Below the pieces are notes generated by a model, which was not told the DNA's origin, made no database searches, and saw only the letters and a program-made list of their open reading frames with translations. Shown piece by piece: positions 43,718-52,512 of a DNA stretch of 64,000 bases. Position 1 is the first letter of the stretch. Each line of letters starts with the position of its first letter. The stretch is taken from positions 186,001 through 250,000 of the forward strand of contig CAYVVT010000005.1 of the NCBI GenBank assembly GCA_964454335.1, given 5' to 3'. This DNA is from CAYVVT01 sp964454335. Lineage in GTDB: Bacteria > Fidelibacterota > UBA8477 > JABMPR01. The position numbers were made by a program, and so were the translations under genes.

Positions 43718-45010
43718 ATGACCAGATCCATCGGCATTATGGGAGAGCATAAAGCGGGGGAACACCGCATACCTCTGACACCCGGCCAACTCCAGAATCT
43801 TCAAGACCAGAATCCAGATCTCAAATTCACCGTTCAGCCTTCAGATCAGCGTGTTTTCCAAGCTGCTGAGTTCGCAAAGGCCGGTATCGCCATGGATATG
43901 GACCTGTCAAAATGTCCATTGGTTTTGGCGGTGAAGGAGATCGATGTTACCGACATCCATCGTGACAGGGCCTACCTCTTCTTCTCGCATACGATCAAGG
44001 GCCAGGATTACAACATGGACATGCTCCAACATATTCTGGACGTTAAAGCAACTCTCCTGGATTATGAACTGATCAAGAATGAAAAAGACCAGAGACTGGT
44101 GTTCTTCGGTCGGCACGCCGGCCTGGCTGGCATGATCGACACTCTGTGGTCCTATGGTCAGAGAACGGCAGCTCAGGGTGCAGAAAGCCCCTTCATGGAG
44201 ATCAAGCAGGCGCTGGACTATGCGGATCTCGAAGATGCCAGGTCAAGTATTGCTTCGGTGGGTGAGAAACTTTCTGACTATCTCCGGGAACGTGAAGCCC
44301 TGGTCATCGGGGTAACAGGATACGGCAACGTCTCAAAAGGGGCTCAGGAGATCATCGATCTGCTGCCCGTTACGGAGATCAGTCCTGAAGCGTTGTTGGC
44401 CGACGGTATCGGTGCCTATCGCGGGCAGATCCTGAAAGTGGTCTTCCATGAAGAACACATGGTTCGCCCCAGGGATGCCGGTAAGAGCTTTGATCTGCAG
44501 GAATACTACGACCATCCTGAGCACTACACCGCCGATTTTGAGAAATATCTGCCACTGCTGAGCATGCTGGTCAACTGCATCTATTGGGACACGATGTATC
44601 CCCGTCTGTTGACGAAGGAGTACACACGGCAGATGTCCGGATCAGATGTGCGTCTCAAAGTCGTCGGGGATATAACCTGCGATATCGAAGGCGCCGTCGA
44701 GTGCAACCTGGAAGCGACCCATAGTGACAACCCGGTCTATGTCTATCATCCTGAAAGTGATAGCCGTACCATGGGTTTCGAAGGCAAGGGACTGCTGGTC
44801 CTGGCGGTTGACAATCTTCCCACGGAACTACCCCGTGAGGCATCTGATGATTTCGGCAGGGCATTGACCCCATTGATCCCGGCTCTGGCTAGATGCGATT
44901 TTACAAAATCTCTGAATGAGCTCGACCTGCCAGATGAACTGAAGAATGCTATCATTGCGCACCAAGGCGAGCTCGCACCTGAATTCGAATACCTCAATCA
45001 ATATCTCTAG
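43718..45010 (+). CDS. lysine-ketoglutarate reductase (saccharopine-forming)
   Basis: 430 residues of the alanine dehydrogenase/PNT N-terminal superfamily: IGIMGEHKAGEHRIPLTPGQ at the start, FFSHTIKGQDYNM near 88, FFGRHAGLAGMIDTLW near 128, and the nucleotide-binding segment VIGVTGYGNVSKGAQEII near 195. It resembles the N-terminal half of the bifunctional AASS enzyme of animals and plants. It would join lysine and 2-oxoglutarate to saccharopine. The next two genes encode the remaining steps, 10 and 23 bases apart, which makes the assignment strong by context. Confidence 0.85.
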   Translation: MTRSIGIMGEHKAGEHRIPLTPGQLQNLQDQNPDLKFTVQPSDQRVFQAAEFAKAGIAMDMDLSKCPLVLAVKEIDVTDIHRDRAYLFFSHTIKGQDYNMDMLQHILDVKATLLDYELIKNEKDQRLVFFGRHAGLAGMIDTLWSYGQRTAAQGAESPFMEIKQALDYADLEDARSSIASVGEKLSDYLREREALVIGVTGYGNVSKGAQEIIDLLPVTEISPEALLADGIGAYRGQILKVVFHEEHMVRPRDAGKSFDLQEYYDHPEHYTADFEKYLPLLSMLVNCIYWDTMYPRLLTKEYTRQMSGSDVRLKVVGDITCDIEGAVECNLEATHSDNPVYVYHPESDSRTMGFEGKGLLVLAVDNLPTELPREASDDFGRALTPLIPALARCDFTKSLNELDLPDELKNAIIAHQGELAPEFEYLNQYL

Positions 45011-45020
45011 GTGAATACTC

Positions 45021-46343
45021 ATGACACAACGTGCTCTGATCCTCGGTGCTGGACTTGTCTCCCAGCCCATCATTGATTACCTCCTGGAAAAAACCGACTT
45101 CCTGCTTACCGTGGCAGATATCCGCGAGGAGCAGGCCAGACACGCCCTGAAGGATAATCCCCGCGGGATCGCAGAATCTCTGGACGTCTCTGACGAGGAT
45201 GCACTCACCGACCTTGTCAAACAGGCCGACATCGTTGTGTCACTTCTACCGGTACCCTTCCATCCCACGGTAGCGCGCGCCTGTATCAGGACCGGACGGT
45301 CCATGATCAATGCATCCTACGTTACCGAGGAGATCCGGGCCTTGGATGATCAGGCCAGTGAAGCTGATGTTCTGCTGCTTTGTGAATTGGGTCTGGATCC
45401 GGGTATCGACCACATGTCCGCCATGCAGATCATCCAGGATATTCGGGATCGCGGTGGCAAGATCATGTCCTTCCAGTCTGTATGCGGGGGACTTCCAGCA
45501 CCAGAAGCGAACGATAATCCTTTTGGCTACAAATTTTCCTGGAGTCCCCTGGGTGTACTGATGGCCGGTACCTCTTCTGCCCAATATCTTGCCGATGGTG
45601 AATTGGTCCAGCTGGAAGAACGAGAACTGTTTCCCAGTGCCTGGCCCATCGAAATAGATGGAATGGAGCTTGAAGCGTACCCCAACAGGGATTCCATGTC
45701 CTATCAGAAGATCTATGGGATGCAGAATGTACGTAAACTCCTGAGAGGAACCCTGAGGAACCGGGGCTGGAGCCCTTTGCTCCAGTCAATGAAGGATCTC
45801 AATCTTCTCAATATGGATGATCTGGGTCTGCAAGATCCGTTTTCCTTCGCCGAGATGGTGAGAAAGCTCAACGGTTTCGAAGGTGAGAACCTACAGGCCG
45901 AAACTGCCCGGCACCTGGGAATACCGCCTGATCACGAGATCATGCAGGCTTTCGAGTGGTTGGGTGTCTTTGATAAGGTAGGCAAGAAATGGGATTGCGA
46001 TACCGCGCTGAAATGTACAGCTGAACTCATGAACAGTAAAATGGCCTATGCCGAAGGTGAACGGGACATGATCGTGTTGAATCACGAGTTCATCGGTGAA
46101 TTCCCCGATCATCGTGAGATCATCACCTCCACATTGGTGGATTATGGAACTGAGGCGGGAAGTAGTATGGCCCGCACGGTATCCCTGCCCATTGCAATCG
46201 CTGTGCGTCTGTTCCTGGAGGGTCGGATCGAAGCCCGCGGCGTGCGGATCCCAGTGATTCCCGAGATCTATGAACCTATTCTGGCAGAACTCGCTGAAAT
46301 GGGGATTTCCTTTAAAGAGACAAAAGAAATTGAAGCCTTGTAA
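45021..46343 (+). CDS. saccharopine dehydrogenase (glutamate-forming)
   Basis: 440 residues. A Rossmann start (RALILGAGLVSQPIIDYLLE) is followed by VVSLLPVPFHPTVARACI, CELGLDPGIDHMSAM, and the substrate domain with SVCGGLPAPEANDNPFGYKF. This is the Lys9/AASS C-terminal type, which splits saccharopine to glutamate and aminoadipate semialdehyde. It lies between the reductase and ALDH7 genes. Length is normal for the family. Confidence 0.9.
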   Translation: MTQRALILGAGLVSQPIIDYLLEKTDFLLTVADIREEQARHALKDNPRGIAESLDVSDEDALTDLVKQADIVVSLLPVPFHPTVARACIRTGRSMINASYVTEEIRALDDQASEADVLLLCELGLDPGIDHMSAMQIIQDIRDRGGKIMSFQSVCGGLPAPEANDNPFGYKFSWSPLGVLMAGTSSAQYLADGELVQLEERELFPSAWPIEIDGMELEAYPNRDSMSYQKIYGMQNVRKLLRGTLRNRGWSPLLQSMKDLNLLNMDDLGLQDPFSFAEMVRKLNGFEGENLQAETARHLGIPPDHEIMQAFEWLGVFDKVGKKWDCDTALKCTAELMNSKMAYAEGERDMIVLNHEFIGEFPDHREIITSTLVDYGTEAGSSMARTVSLPIAIAVRLFLEGRIEARGVRIPVIPEIYEPILAELAEMGISFKETKEIEAL

Positions 46344-46366
46344 CCAATCGATGAGGTAACAGAAAT

Positions 46367-47887
46367 ATGGATATGTTAAAAGAGCTTGGTATCGAAGCAA
46401 TGAACCCGGGGGCCTGCGTGGGTGCCGGTGAGTGGCTGGCCCGGGACGGAGCCGACGTCCTGAGATCGTTGAATCCGGCAACCGGTGAAGAGATCGCATC
46501 CGTCCATCAGTGCAATGAAACAGACTATGAGCTGGTGGTGGAGGAAGCCCATGCTGCTTTCCTGGAATGGCGACAGGTCCCTGCCCCTGTACGAGGTGAA
46601 CTGGTCCGACAGATGGGGAACGCGCTCCGAGACAAGAAGGACGCCCTGGGCAGCCTGGTCGCCCTCGAAATGGGCAAGATCAAGCAGGAAGGTGATGGAG
46701 AAGTCCAGGAGATGATCGATATCGCCGATTTCGCCGTCGGTCAGTCACGGATGCTCTATGGAAATTCGATGCACTCGGAACGATTCCAGCACCGAATGTA
46801 CGAGCAGTATCACCCGCTGGGCGTTGTTGGTGTCATCTCAGCATTCAACTTCCCGGTGGCCGTCTGGGCCTGGAATGCCTTTATTGCTGCCATTTGTGGT
46901 GATACGACCATCTGGAAACCAAGCTCGACGGTTCCTTTGACTGCCGTTGCCGTCCAAAACATCTGCAACGCAGTTCTGGAAGAACATGGTTACAGGGGGA
47001 TCTTCAACCTCATCATTGGCCGTGGTTCCACCATTGGTGAACGTCTGATCAATGATCGACGGGTTCCCTTGATCTCCTTCACAGGCTCTACCAAGATGGG
47101 ACGGCATGTGGGTGAGGTCGTCGCCAAGCGTTTTGGCAATACGATCCTCGAATTGGGAGGCAACAACGCCATCATCATCGATGATACAGCCAATCTGGAT
47201 ATGGCCATTCCGGCTACAGTGTTCGGCGCCGTGGGTACCGCAGGGCAACGCTGCACCAGCACCCGCCGGATCATCATTCACGAATCACTGGCCGAGACAT
47301 TCACCGAGCGGCTGATCCATGCCTATGGACAAGTCAATATTGGTGATCCGCTGGAAGACGGGATCCTCATGGGCCCGCTGGTGGACCAGGGTGCCGTCGA
47401 GGTTTACAAACAGGCCCTGAAAGAGATCGCCGAAGCAGGTGGTGAAGTGTTGTATGGCGCGGAAGTCCTTGAGGACCGCGACGGCTATTTCGTGAAGCCC
47501 ACGATCGTGAAGGCAAAGAATGATTGGGAGATCGTGCAGAAAGAGACTTTTGCGCCCATTCTCTACATCATAACCTTTAAGACCCTGGAGGAGGCCCTGG
47601 CGATCCATAACAGTGTCCCCCAGGGACTTTCATCAGCCATGTTCACCACAAACGTACTGAACGCCGAACGCTTTCTGTCGCATGGTGGCAGTGACTGTGG
47701 TATCGCCAACATCAACATCGGAACCTCCGGTGCTGAGATTGGTGGCGCCTTCGGCGGTGAGAAGGAAACCGGCGGTGGCCGCGAATCGGGTTCAGATGCG
47801 TGGAAGGCCTACATGCGCCGCCAGACGAACACCATCAACTGGAGCACGGAACTACCGTTGGCCCAGGGGATCAAGTTCGATCTATAG
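46367..47887 (+). CDS. ALDH7-type aminoadipate semialdehyde dehydrogenase
   Basis: 506 residues of the aldehyde dehydrogenase superfamily: PLGVVGVISAFNFPVAVWAW, SFTGSTKMGRHVGE, the general base in LELGGNN, and the catalytic cysteine in GTAGQRCTSTRR. The motifs near the end (NINIGTSGAEIGGAFGGEKE) are those of antiquitin (ALDH7A1), which oxidises alpha-aminoadipate semialdehyde. It completes the lysine to aminoadipate route begun by the two upstream genes. A strong terminator follows 27 bases after the stop. Confidence 0.9.
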   Translation: MDMLKELGIEAMNPGACVGAGEWLARDGADVLRSLNPATGEEIASVHQCNETDYELVVEEAHAAFLEWRQVPAPVRGELVRQMGNALRDKKDALGSLVALEMGKIKQEGDGEVQEMIDIADFAVGQSRMLYGNSMHSERFQHRMYEQYHPLGVVGVISAFNFPVAVWAWNAFIAAICGDTTIWKPSSTVPLTAVAVQNICNAVLEEHGYRGIFNLIIGRGSTIGERLINDRRVPLISFTGSTKMGRHVGEVVAKRFGNTILELGGNNAIIIDDTANLDMAIPATVFGAVGTAGQRCTSTRRIIIHESLAETFTERLIHAYGQVNIGDPLEDGILMGPLVDQGAVEVYKQALKEIAEAGGEVLYGAEVLEDRDGYFVKPTIVKAKNDWEIVQKETFAPILYIITFKTLEEALAIHNSVPQGLSSAMFTTNVLNAERFLSHGGSDCGIANINIGTSGAEIGGAFGGEKETGGGRESGSDAWKAYMRRQTNTINWSTELPLAQGIKFDL

Positions 47888-47914
47888 GCAAAGACGAGAA
47901 TGATCTTTACAGGG

Positions 47915-47948
47915 CAGAGGGGAGAGCATTCTCCCCTCTGGCTTTTTT
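47915..47948 (+). terminator. rho-independent terminator of the lysine degradation operon
   Basis: CAGAGGGGAGA (47915-47925), loop GCAT, TCTCCCCTCTG (47930-47940): eleven perfect pairs, followed by six T at 47943-47948. Confidence 0.93.
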
Positions 47949-47988
47949 AGATCAGATTCCTTTATATTGCATCGTACATCCATGCTGA

Positions 47989-48066
47989 GTCACCCTGAGC
48001 TTGTCAAAGGGCGACTCAGTGGACTCATAAACTATTGTAGACACCCTTCGACAAGCTCAGGGTGAC
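47989..48066. repeat. REP-like inverted repeat with GTCACCCTGAGCTTGTC arms
   Basis: Left arm 47989-48011 and right arm 48044-48066 are 23 bases each, complementary except one position, with a 32-base spacer. The core GTCACCCTGAGCTTGTC and its complement recur as short dispersed repeats in many bacterial genomes. It fills the space between the ALDH7 terminator and rsmI, where the rsmI promoter should be. Only one copy is in this window. Confidence 0.85.
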
Positions 48067-48083
48067 ACGTAAGGCCGCATCCC

Positions 48084-48758
48084 TTGGACAAAGGTATCCT
48101 CTATATCGTCTCCACACCCATCGGTAATCTGGGTGATATCAGCTATCGGGCGGTTGAGATCCTTAAATCAGTAAAGCTCATCGCCGCCGAAGATACCCGG
48201 ATCACCCGACGACTGATGGATCATTACGCAGTGGATACACCCATGCTGCCATACCATGACCATAACAAGGAGCAGGTGACACCGAAATTCCTGAAACGGC
48301 TTGAGGACGGCGAGATCATTGCCTTGGTGACAGACGCTGGTACACCCATGGTGAGTGATCCCGGATTCTACCTGGTAAGGGCGGCGATCAAGGCCGGGAT
48401 CGAGATCTGTCCCATCCCCGGGGCATCAGCCCTGCTGGCCGCTGTGGTTGCCGCCGGACTACCGACCGACCGTTTTAGTTTTGAAGGCTTCCTCCCACGG
48501 AAGAAGGGACGTCAGACCCGCTTGAAGGAGTTGTCCGAGGATAAACGCACCATTGTGATCTACGAATCACCGCATCGTCTGGCCCGTACCATCCGCGATC
48601 TTTATGAAGCAATGGGGGACAGACCGGTGACCGTGGCCCGCGAGATCACGAAGAAATATGAGGAATTCCTCCGGGGAACGCTGAGTGAGATCAGGGAACA
48701 GTTGGGGGCACGCACGGTTAAAGGAGAGATTGTTATCATTGTTGGAGGAAAGGTATGA
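48084..48758 (+). CDS. rsmI: 16S rRNA (cytidine-1402-2'-O)-methyltransferase RsmI
   Basis: 224 residues from a TTG start. RsmI marks: LYIVSTPIGNLGDISYRAVE, AAEDTRITRRLM, ALVTDAGTPMVSDPGF, PIPGASALLAAVVAAGLPTD, and FEGFLPRKKGRQ. It lacks the C-terminal extension of longer RsmI proteins, ending at GEIVIIVGG, which is a common short form. A 4-base overlap couples it to the next gene. The repeat at 47989-48066 ends 17 bases upstream. Confidence 0.93.
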   Translation: MDKGILYIVSTPIGNLGDISYRAVEILKSVKLIAAEDTRITRRLMDHYAVDTPMLPYHDHNKEQVTPKFLKRLEDGEIIALVTDAGTPMVSDPGFYLVRAAIKAGIEICPIPGASALLAAVVAAGLPTDRFSFEGFLPRKKGRQTRLKELSEDKRTIVIYESPHRLARTIRDLYEAMGDRPVTVAREITKKYEEFLRGTLSEIREQLGARTVKGEIVIIVGGKV

Positions 48759-49381
48759 ATAAGGAAGCATCCTACGAATACGCGCGTGATGACTTCAGGT
48801 ATCCACGCTGGTTGCAGTGGATATTCGACAGTTCACTGAATTGGGCGGCAGAATTTCTGGAATCCAGTGGCGTCGGTGAGGCGACACTGAATGTCACAAA
48901 ACGCAGTGCCGCTGCAATTGCCGGTATCACGCTGCTGCTGGGCTGGTATCTGCCTGCAGGACTCATTATAGGGCTCTGGATCTTCCTGGATGAGTTACAT
49001 CTGAGGCTCTTCATCGACCGATCTCAGGCCGGGTTCAAAATGCGTCACCTTGTGGAAGAATTGGTGTTCCCCACCGTTCTGGCTGTACACATGTGGCTGC
49101 AGGGACATATCATGAGTGGTTTCGCAGCCCTCATCGGTATACTGGGATTGTATCTCCTTACCAGTTTGCAGGTGAAGTATGATCTTGCGGCTATTCGACT
49201 GCCCAATCTCTACTTCCTGCGCTGGGACCGCATGGGATTCTTTTTCCTGTTCATCATCCTGGGTGCCTGGCCGGGAACCCGCAGTTATCTGTGGCCCATA
49301 CTTTCGGCCTGGTTTCTGCCGGTACTGACATTCTATGACTACCTCTGGATACTGATACAGCTTGGTAAAAAACGCAAATGA
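48755..49381 (+). CDS. integral membrane protein of unknown function
   Basis: 208 residues with about five or six hydrophobic segments (near 52-80, 98-115, 118-137, 158-173, 176-200). I see no CDP-alcohol transferase motif or other catalytic signature. It overlaps rsmI and tmk by four bases at each end, so it belongs to that operon. Confidence 0.6.
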   Translation: MNKEASYEYARDDFRYPRWLQWIFDSSLNWAAEFLESSGVGEATLNVTKRSAAAIAGITLLLGWYLPAGLIIGLWIFLDELHLRLFIDRSQAGFKMRHLVEELVFPTVLAVHMWLQGHIMSGFAALIGILGLYLLTSLQVKYDLAAIRLPNLYFLRWDRMGFFFLFIILGAWPGTRSYLWPILSAWFLPVLTFYDYLWILIQLGKKRK

Positions 49382-50007
49382 AGGCAACGAAACCACTCCT
49401 GATCACTTTTGAAGGGGTCGATGGCTCCGGGAAGTCCACTCAGTGCCAGATGGTCTACCACCATCTGCTTGATGCCGGATACACCGTCCATCTTTTTCGT
49501 GAACCCGGAGGCACGCGTATCTCTGAGGGCATTCGTGATATTCTTCTGGATCCGGATCATACTGAGATGAGCCCTATTGCAGAGATGCTGCTCTATTTTG
49601 CCAGCCGGAACCAGCTGATCTCTGAAAAGGTACTGCCGGCACTGGAGCGGGGAGAAGTGGTACTGCTGGATCGTTTTGTGGACAGTACCCTGGCATACCA
49701 GGGTTATGGCCGAGGACTTGATGTGGATGCCATACTGGCCGTCCGGGACGTGGCCATCGGAGATCTACACCCTGATCTGACCGTCTTTGTGGATACGCCC
49801 CTGGATACGGCCGAAGAGCGACTGCAAAACGGTGACCGGGATCGTTTTGATGTCGAGAACCAATCCTTCAAGGCCAGCGTTCGGGAAGGGTATCTTGATC
49901 TGGCAGCGAAAGAACCTGAACGCTATTTTGTTGTTGATGGACGTGAATCCATACAGGACTTGAAACAGGCCATTATTCAGCGCATTCAGGAGATCATGGA
50001 TCAATAG
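49378..50007 (+). CDS. tmk: thymidylate kinase
   Basis: 209 residues. P-loop FEGVDGSGKSTQ at 12-23, dTMP-binding FREPGGTRISE, the DR motif in VVLLDRFVDSTLAYQGYGRG, and the lid region near NGDRDRFD. It phosphorylates dTMP to dTDP. It is tightly packed with the flanking genes, one base before ctpA. Confidence 0.96.
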   Translation: MKATKPLLITFEGVDGSGKSTQCQMVYHHLLDAGYTVHLFREPGGTRISEGIRDILLDPDHTEMSPIAEMLLYFASRNQLISEKVLPALERGEVVLLDRFVDSTLAYQGYGRGLDVDAILAVRDVAIGDLHPDLTVFVDTPLDTAEERLQNGDRDRFDVENQSFKASVREGYLDLAAKEPERYFVVDGRESIQDLKQAIIQRIQEIMDQ

Positions 50008-50008
50008 C

Positions 50009-51664
50009 ATGAAACGCCCCTGGATCATCACCTCTATATTGCTGGGTCTGCTGCTGCTTTTTGGCGGCGTAATGATGGCCAATCCTTTCCAGGATCGCCA
50101 GGCTGCACTGCACAGGTTCGAGAAGGTCTTTCATGAGATCCTGAATCGTTACGTCACCGAAGTGGATGCCGGAAAGCTCATCGATGCCGGGATCGAAGGT
50201 ATGCTTGACGAACTCGATCCCTATACCCAGTACATCATCGAATCCAACTCCCACAGGATCGATGCCCTGACCAATGGCGCCTACGGTGGTATTGGGATCC
50301 GCCTGGGGAAGATGGGGGATTCACTGGTGGTGGTTTCGCCAATGGATGGCACACCGGCTGAACGATTCGGTATCCTGGCAGGGGACATCATCGTTCGCAT
50401 CGATTCGTTGAGCACCCGCAAGACCAGCCTGGCCAAAGCCTCACAGATGCTGCGGGGCAAGGCAGGGACGCTGGTTACCCTGGGTATTCGCCGCAATGGC
50501 GGTAAGGAGATCATCTATTTCGATCTTGTCCGGGAATTGATCAAAGTACCTGATATCAGTTACAGCGGATTGATCGAGCCGGGGGTGGGGTACATCAAGC
50601 TGGCCAATTTCTCGAAGTTCTCCAGCGAGAACCTGGAGCGGGCGGTGAGAAAATTGGATCGCACGGGCATTGAAGCACTTGTCCTGGATCTGCGGGGCAA
50701 TCCCGGCGGACTACTGAGCGCTGCCCTGCTCAGTGCGGACCTTTTTATCAAGGAGGGGGAGACTCTGCTTGAAACCAGGGGCAGGATCGCCCGAGCCAAT
50801 CGAGAATTCCATTCCCGTCGAAAACCAATCCTTTCCGATGATGTGGACATGCTGGTGCTCGTAGATCGTGGATCGGCCTCTGCTTCTGAGATCCTGGCAG
50901 GGATCCTGCAGGACTATGACCGGGCGGTGATCATTGGCCGGGATACCTTTGGAAAGGGACTGGTTCAGACCGTCTTCACCATCGATGATGAGACCCGTCT
51001 GAAAGTGACCACAGCGAAATACTACCTGCCCAGCGGTAGGCTCATCCAGAAACACGATTTTGGTGAGGATGTCCGGCTGGACGACCTGCTCGAACCAGAC
51101 AGTATCTCATTCTATACGGCCAATCGACGCCCCTTCAGCGGTGGTGGTGGTATTCTTCCCGATATCAGTGTGGAAAGTTTTAAGCGGTCCAGTTTTGAGA
51201 AGGACCTGTGGCGTATGGGTTTCTTCTTCCACTACGCGCTGGATTATACCGAGGAGCAGCCCAACCTGGGACTACCCTTTGTGGCTGATTCCATGGTGCT
51301 GGAGGATTTTCGTACCTGGCTGCTGCGCCGCAGCGATCTACCCCCCAGCGATCTGGAGAAGTACATTGCCGGTCTTGAAGAACGGATCGATACACGATCC
51401 AGCTATATTGACAGCCTGAAGAAGTACCAATCGGCCTTGCAGGGGCTCAGTTCGCTGATGTGGCTGGATCAATTTGACCAGGATTCAGAACGCATCACCC
51501 GGGGCATCGAAATGGAGATCTCAAATATCATCGGAGGTCGTGGCGCCCGTCAGGCGGCCAGTCTCAATACAGATCCGGATATCCGGGTATGCCTGGAAAG
51601 TCTTGGAAAAGAAGGGTACCTGGACTCATTGCTCATGAGTCCTACCTACAGTCGGGCCTATTAA
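50009..51664 (+). CDS. S41-family C-terminal processing peptidase
   Basis: 551 residues. A signal anchor at about 7-24 is followed by the N-terminal FHEILNRYVTEVDAGKLIDA, a PDZ domain (about 90-165, AYGGIGIRLG, GDIIVRIDS), and the S41 core with DLRGNPGG near 228, serine motif DRGSASASEIL near 287 and lysine in DTFGKGLVQ (Lys315). A C-terminal region of about 170 residues is longer than in minimal CtpA. It cleaves C-terminal tails of periplasmic proteins. Last gene of the rsmI-tmk group. Confidence 0.93.
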   Translation: MKRPWIITSILLGLLLLFGGVMMANPFQDRQAALHRFEKVFHEILNRYVTEVDAGKLIDAGIEGMLDELDPYTQYIIESNSHRIDALTNGAYGGIGIRLGKMGDSLVVVSPMDGTPAERFGILAGDIIVRIDSLSTRKTSLAKASQMLRGKAGTLVTLGIRRNGGKEIIYFDLVRELIKVPDISYSGLIEPGVGYIKLANFSKFSSENLERAVRKLDRTGIEALVLDLRGNPGGLLSAALLSADLFIKEGETLLETRGRIARANREFHSRRKPILSDDVDMLVLVDRGSASASEILAGILQDYDRAVIIGRDTFGKGLVQTVFTIDDETRLKVTTAKYYLPSGRLIQKHDFGEDVRLDDLLEPDSISFYTANRRPFSGGGGILPDISVESFKRSSFEKDLWRMGFFFHYALDYTEEQPNLGLPFVADSMVLEDFRTWLLRRSDLPPSDLEKYIAGLEERIDTRSSYIDSLKKYQSALQGLSSLMWLDQFDQDSERITRGIEMEISNIIGGRGARQAASLNTDPDIRVCLESLGKEGYLDSLLMSPTYSRAY

Positions 51665-52004
51665 TTCGGCTCCATCCCATCATTTGCTTCATTTAATTTG
51701 GGATAAACATCAGGTTACGGGGGAATGGTCAATTCAGGATCACCGGAAGCTTCAGTAGAAGGGAGATGGTGAACTTCACAGCCCTGTATACCTCACGCAC
51801 TTTGATCTGCTGATTCCGATAGCGCAGGGCCTGACTGTGCAAGGGGCACAAGATCCGCCACTCAGGCGGATTTGTTGTTTCTGGCAGGACCGACAGAAAC
51901 TCTGGAGCGGTATCATCCATCTCACGCAGTCCGGTTCCGATACAAGATCCCACTGGCCCCAGTTGTAACAATCCACAGCTCACAAATCAGGATCATATTT
52001 ATAA
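51665..52004. other. gene-free stretch between ctpA and the nos operon
   Basis: About 340 bases up to the first Rrf2 operator. I find no convincing gene: the longest reading frames carry no family features. A hairpin at 51853-51871 (ATCCGCC/GGCGGAT, then TTTGTTGTTT) could end the ctpA transcript. The rest is unexplained. Confidence 0.5.
51853..51880 (+). terminator. terminator-like hairpin
   Basis: Seven-base perfect stem (51853-51859 with 51865-51871), five-base loop, followed by a T-rich run TTGTTGTTT. It lies 189 bases after the ctpA stop. Confidence 0.5.
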
Positions 52005-52022
52005 TAGGACAAAAAGGTCCTA
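52005..52022. promoter_or_regulatory. Rrf2 operator 1
   Basis: TAGGAC, AAAAAG, GTCCTA: perfect six-base arms with six-base spacer, just upstream of the -35 box at 52031. It has the same layout as operator 2 at 52064-52081. Confidence 0.6.
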
Positions 52023-52030
52023 AAATAAGC

Positions 52031-52059
52031 TTGCTACTAGCATCTGTTTGGCTTATCAT
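52031..52059 (+). promoter_or_regulatory. promoter of the rrf2-nos operon
   Basis: TTGCTA (52031-52036), 17-base spacer, TATCAT (52054-52059). Predicted start near 52066, inside operator 2. The leader would be only about 20 bases and carries no Shine-Dalgarno sequence before the ATG at 52086. Confidence 0.6.
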
Positions 52060-52063
52060 TAAA

Positions 52064-52081
52064 TAAGACAATTTAGTCTGA
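52064..52081. promoter_or_regulatory. Rrf2 operator 2
   Basis: TAAGAC, AATTTA, GTCTGA: the same 6-6-6 layout as operator 1, with imperfect right arm. It covers the predicted transcription start, so binding should block initiation. Confidence 0.55.
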
Positions 52082-52085
52082 TAAT

Positions 52086-52505
52086 ATGTCAAAAATCCTT
52101 TCAACACAATGTGAGTACGCCACCCGGATCATGATCTATCTGTCTTCATCTGATGATCCACAACCCCTCACGGCCACCTTTATCGCACGGGAACTCCAGC
52201 TACCGGAGAAGTATGTATCCAAGATCCTCCAGCAGCTCTGCGGCTTTGGTTTTCTGGTGTCCACCCGTGGGCGTCATGGCGGTTATGCCTTGCCAGAAAA
52301 GGATAATGAGATCGCGCTTTGGGACGTCATTCAGAAATTCGACGAGGATACACTGATATCAGATTGCCTGTTCAGCAGAGACGAATGCAGCGACCAGGAT
52401 GCATGCCCGCTTCACGACTCATGGGATTCGATCAGACGAGACATCCTGTATCTGCTGGTTGAAACCAAGCTTGATTCCTTCTCACAACAAAAAAATAGGG
52501 GCTAG
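52086..52505 (+). CDS. Rrf2-family transcriptional regulator of the nos operon
   Basis: 139 residues. The N-terminal winged helix has the Rrf2 pattern: STQCEYATRIMIYLSS, FIARELQLPEKYVSKILQQL, TRGRHGGYALP. Three cysteines at 94, 101 and 107 (CLFSRDECSDQDAC) match the iron-sulfur ligand region of NsrR and IscR, with spacing of six and five residues. An Fe-S cluster sensing nitric oxide or oxygen is likely. Two matching dyads flank its promoter and the nos genes follow, so it probably represses itself and nitrous oxide reduction until its signal arrives. NsrR-like function is inferred. Confidence 0.85.
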   Translation: MSKILSTQCEYATRIMIYLSSSDDPQPLTATFIARELQLPEKYVSKILQQLCGFGFLVSTRGRHGGYALPEKDNEIALWDVIQKFDEDTLISDCLFSRDECSDQDACPLHDSWDSIRRDILYLLVETKLDSFSQQKNRG

Positions 52506-52512
52506 ACCTTCG

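Noticed and set aside
48755..49381. idea that the membrane protein is a CDP-alcohol phosphatidyltransferase
   Set aside because: Hydrophobic pattern is similar, but the required DGxxAR-type motif is absent.
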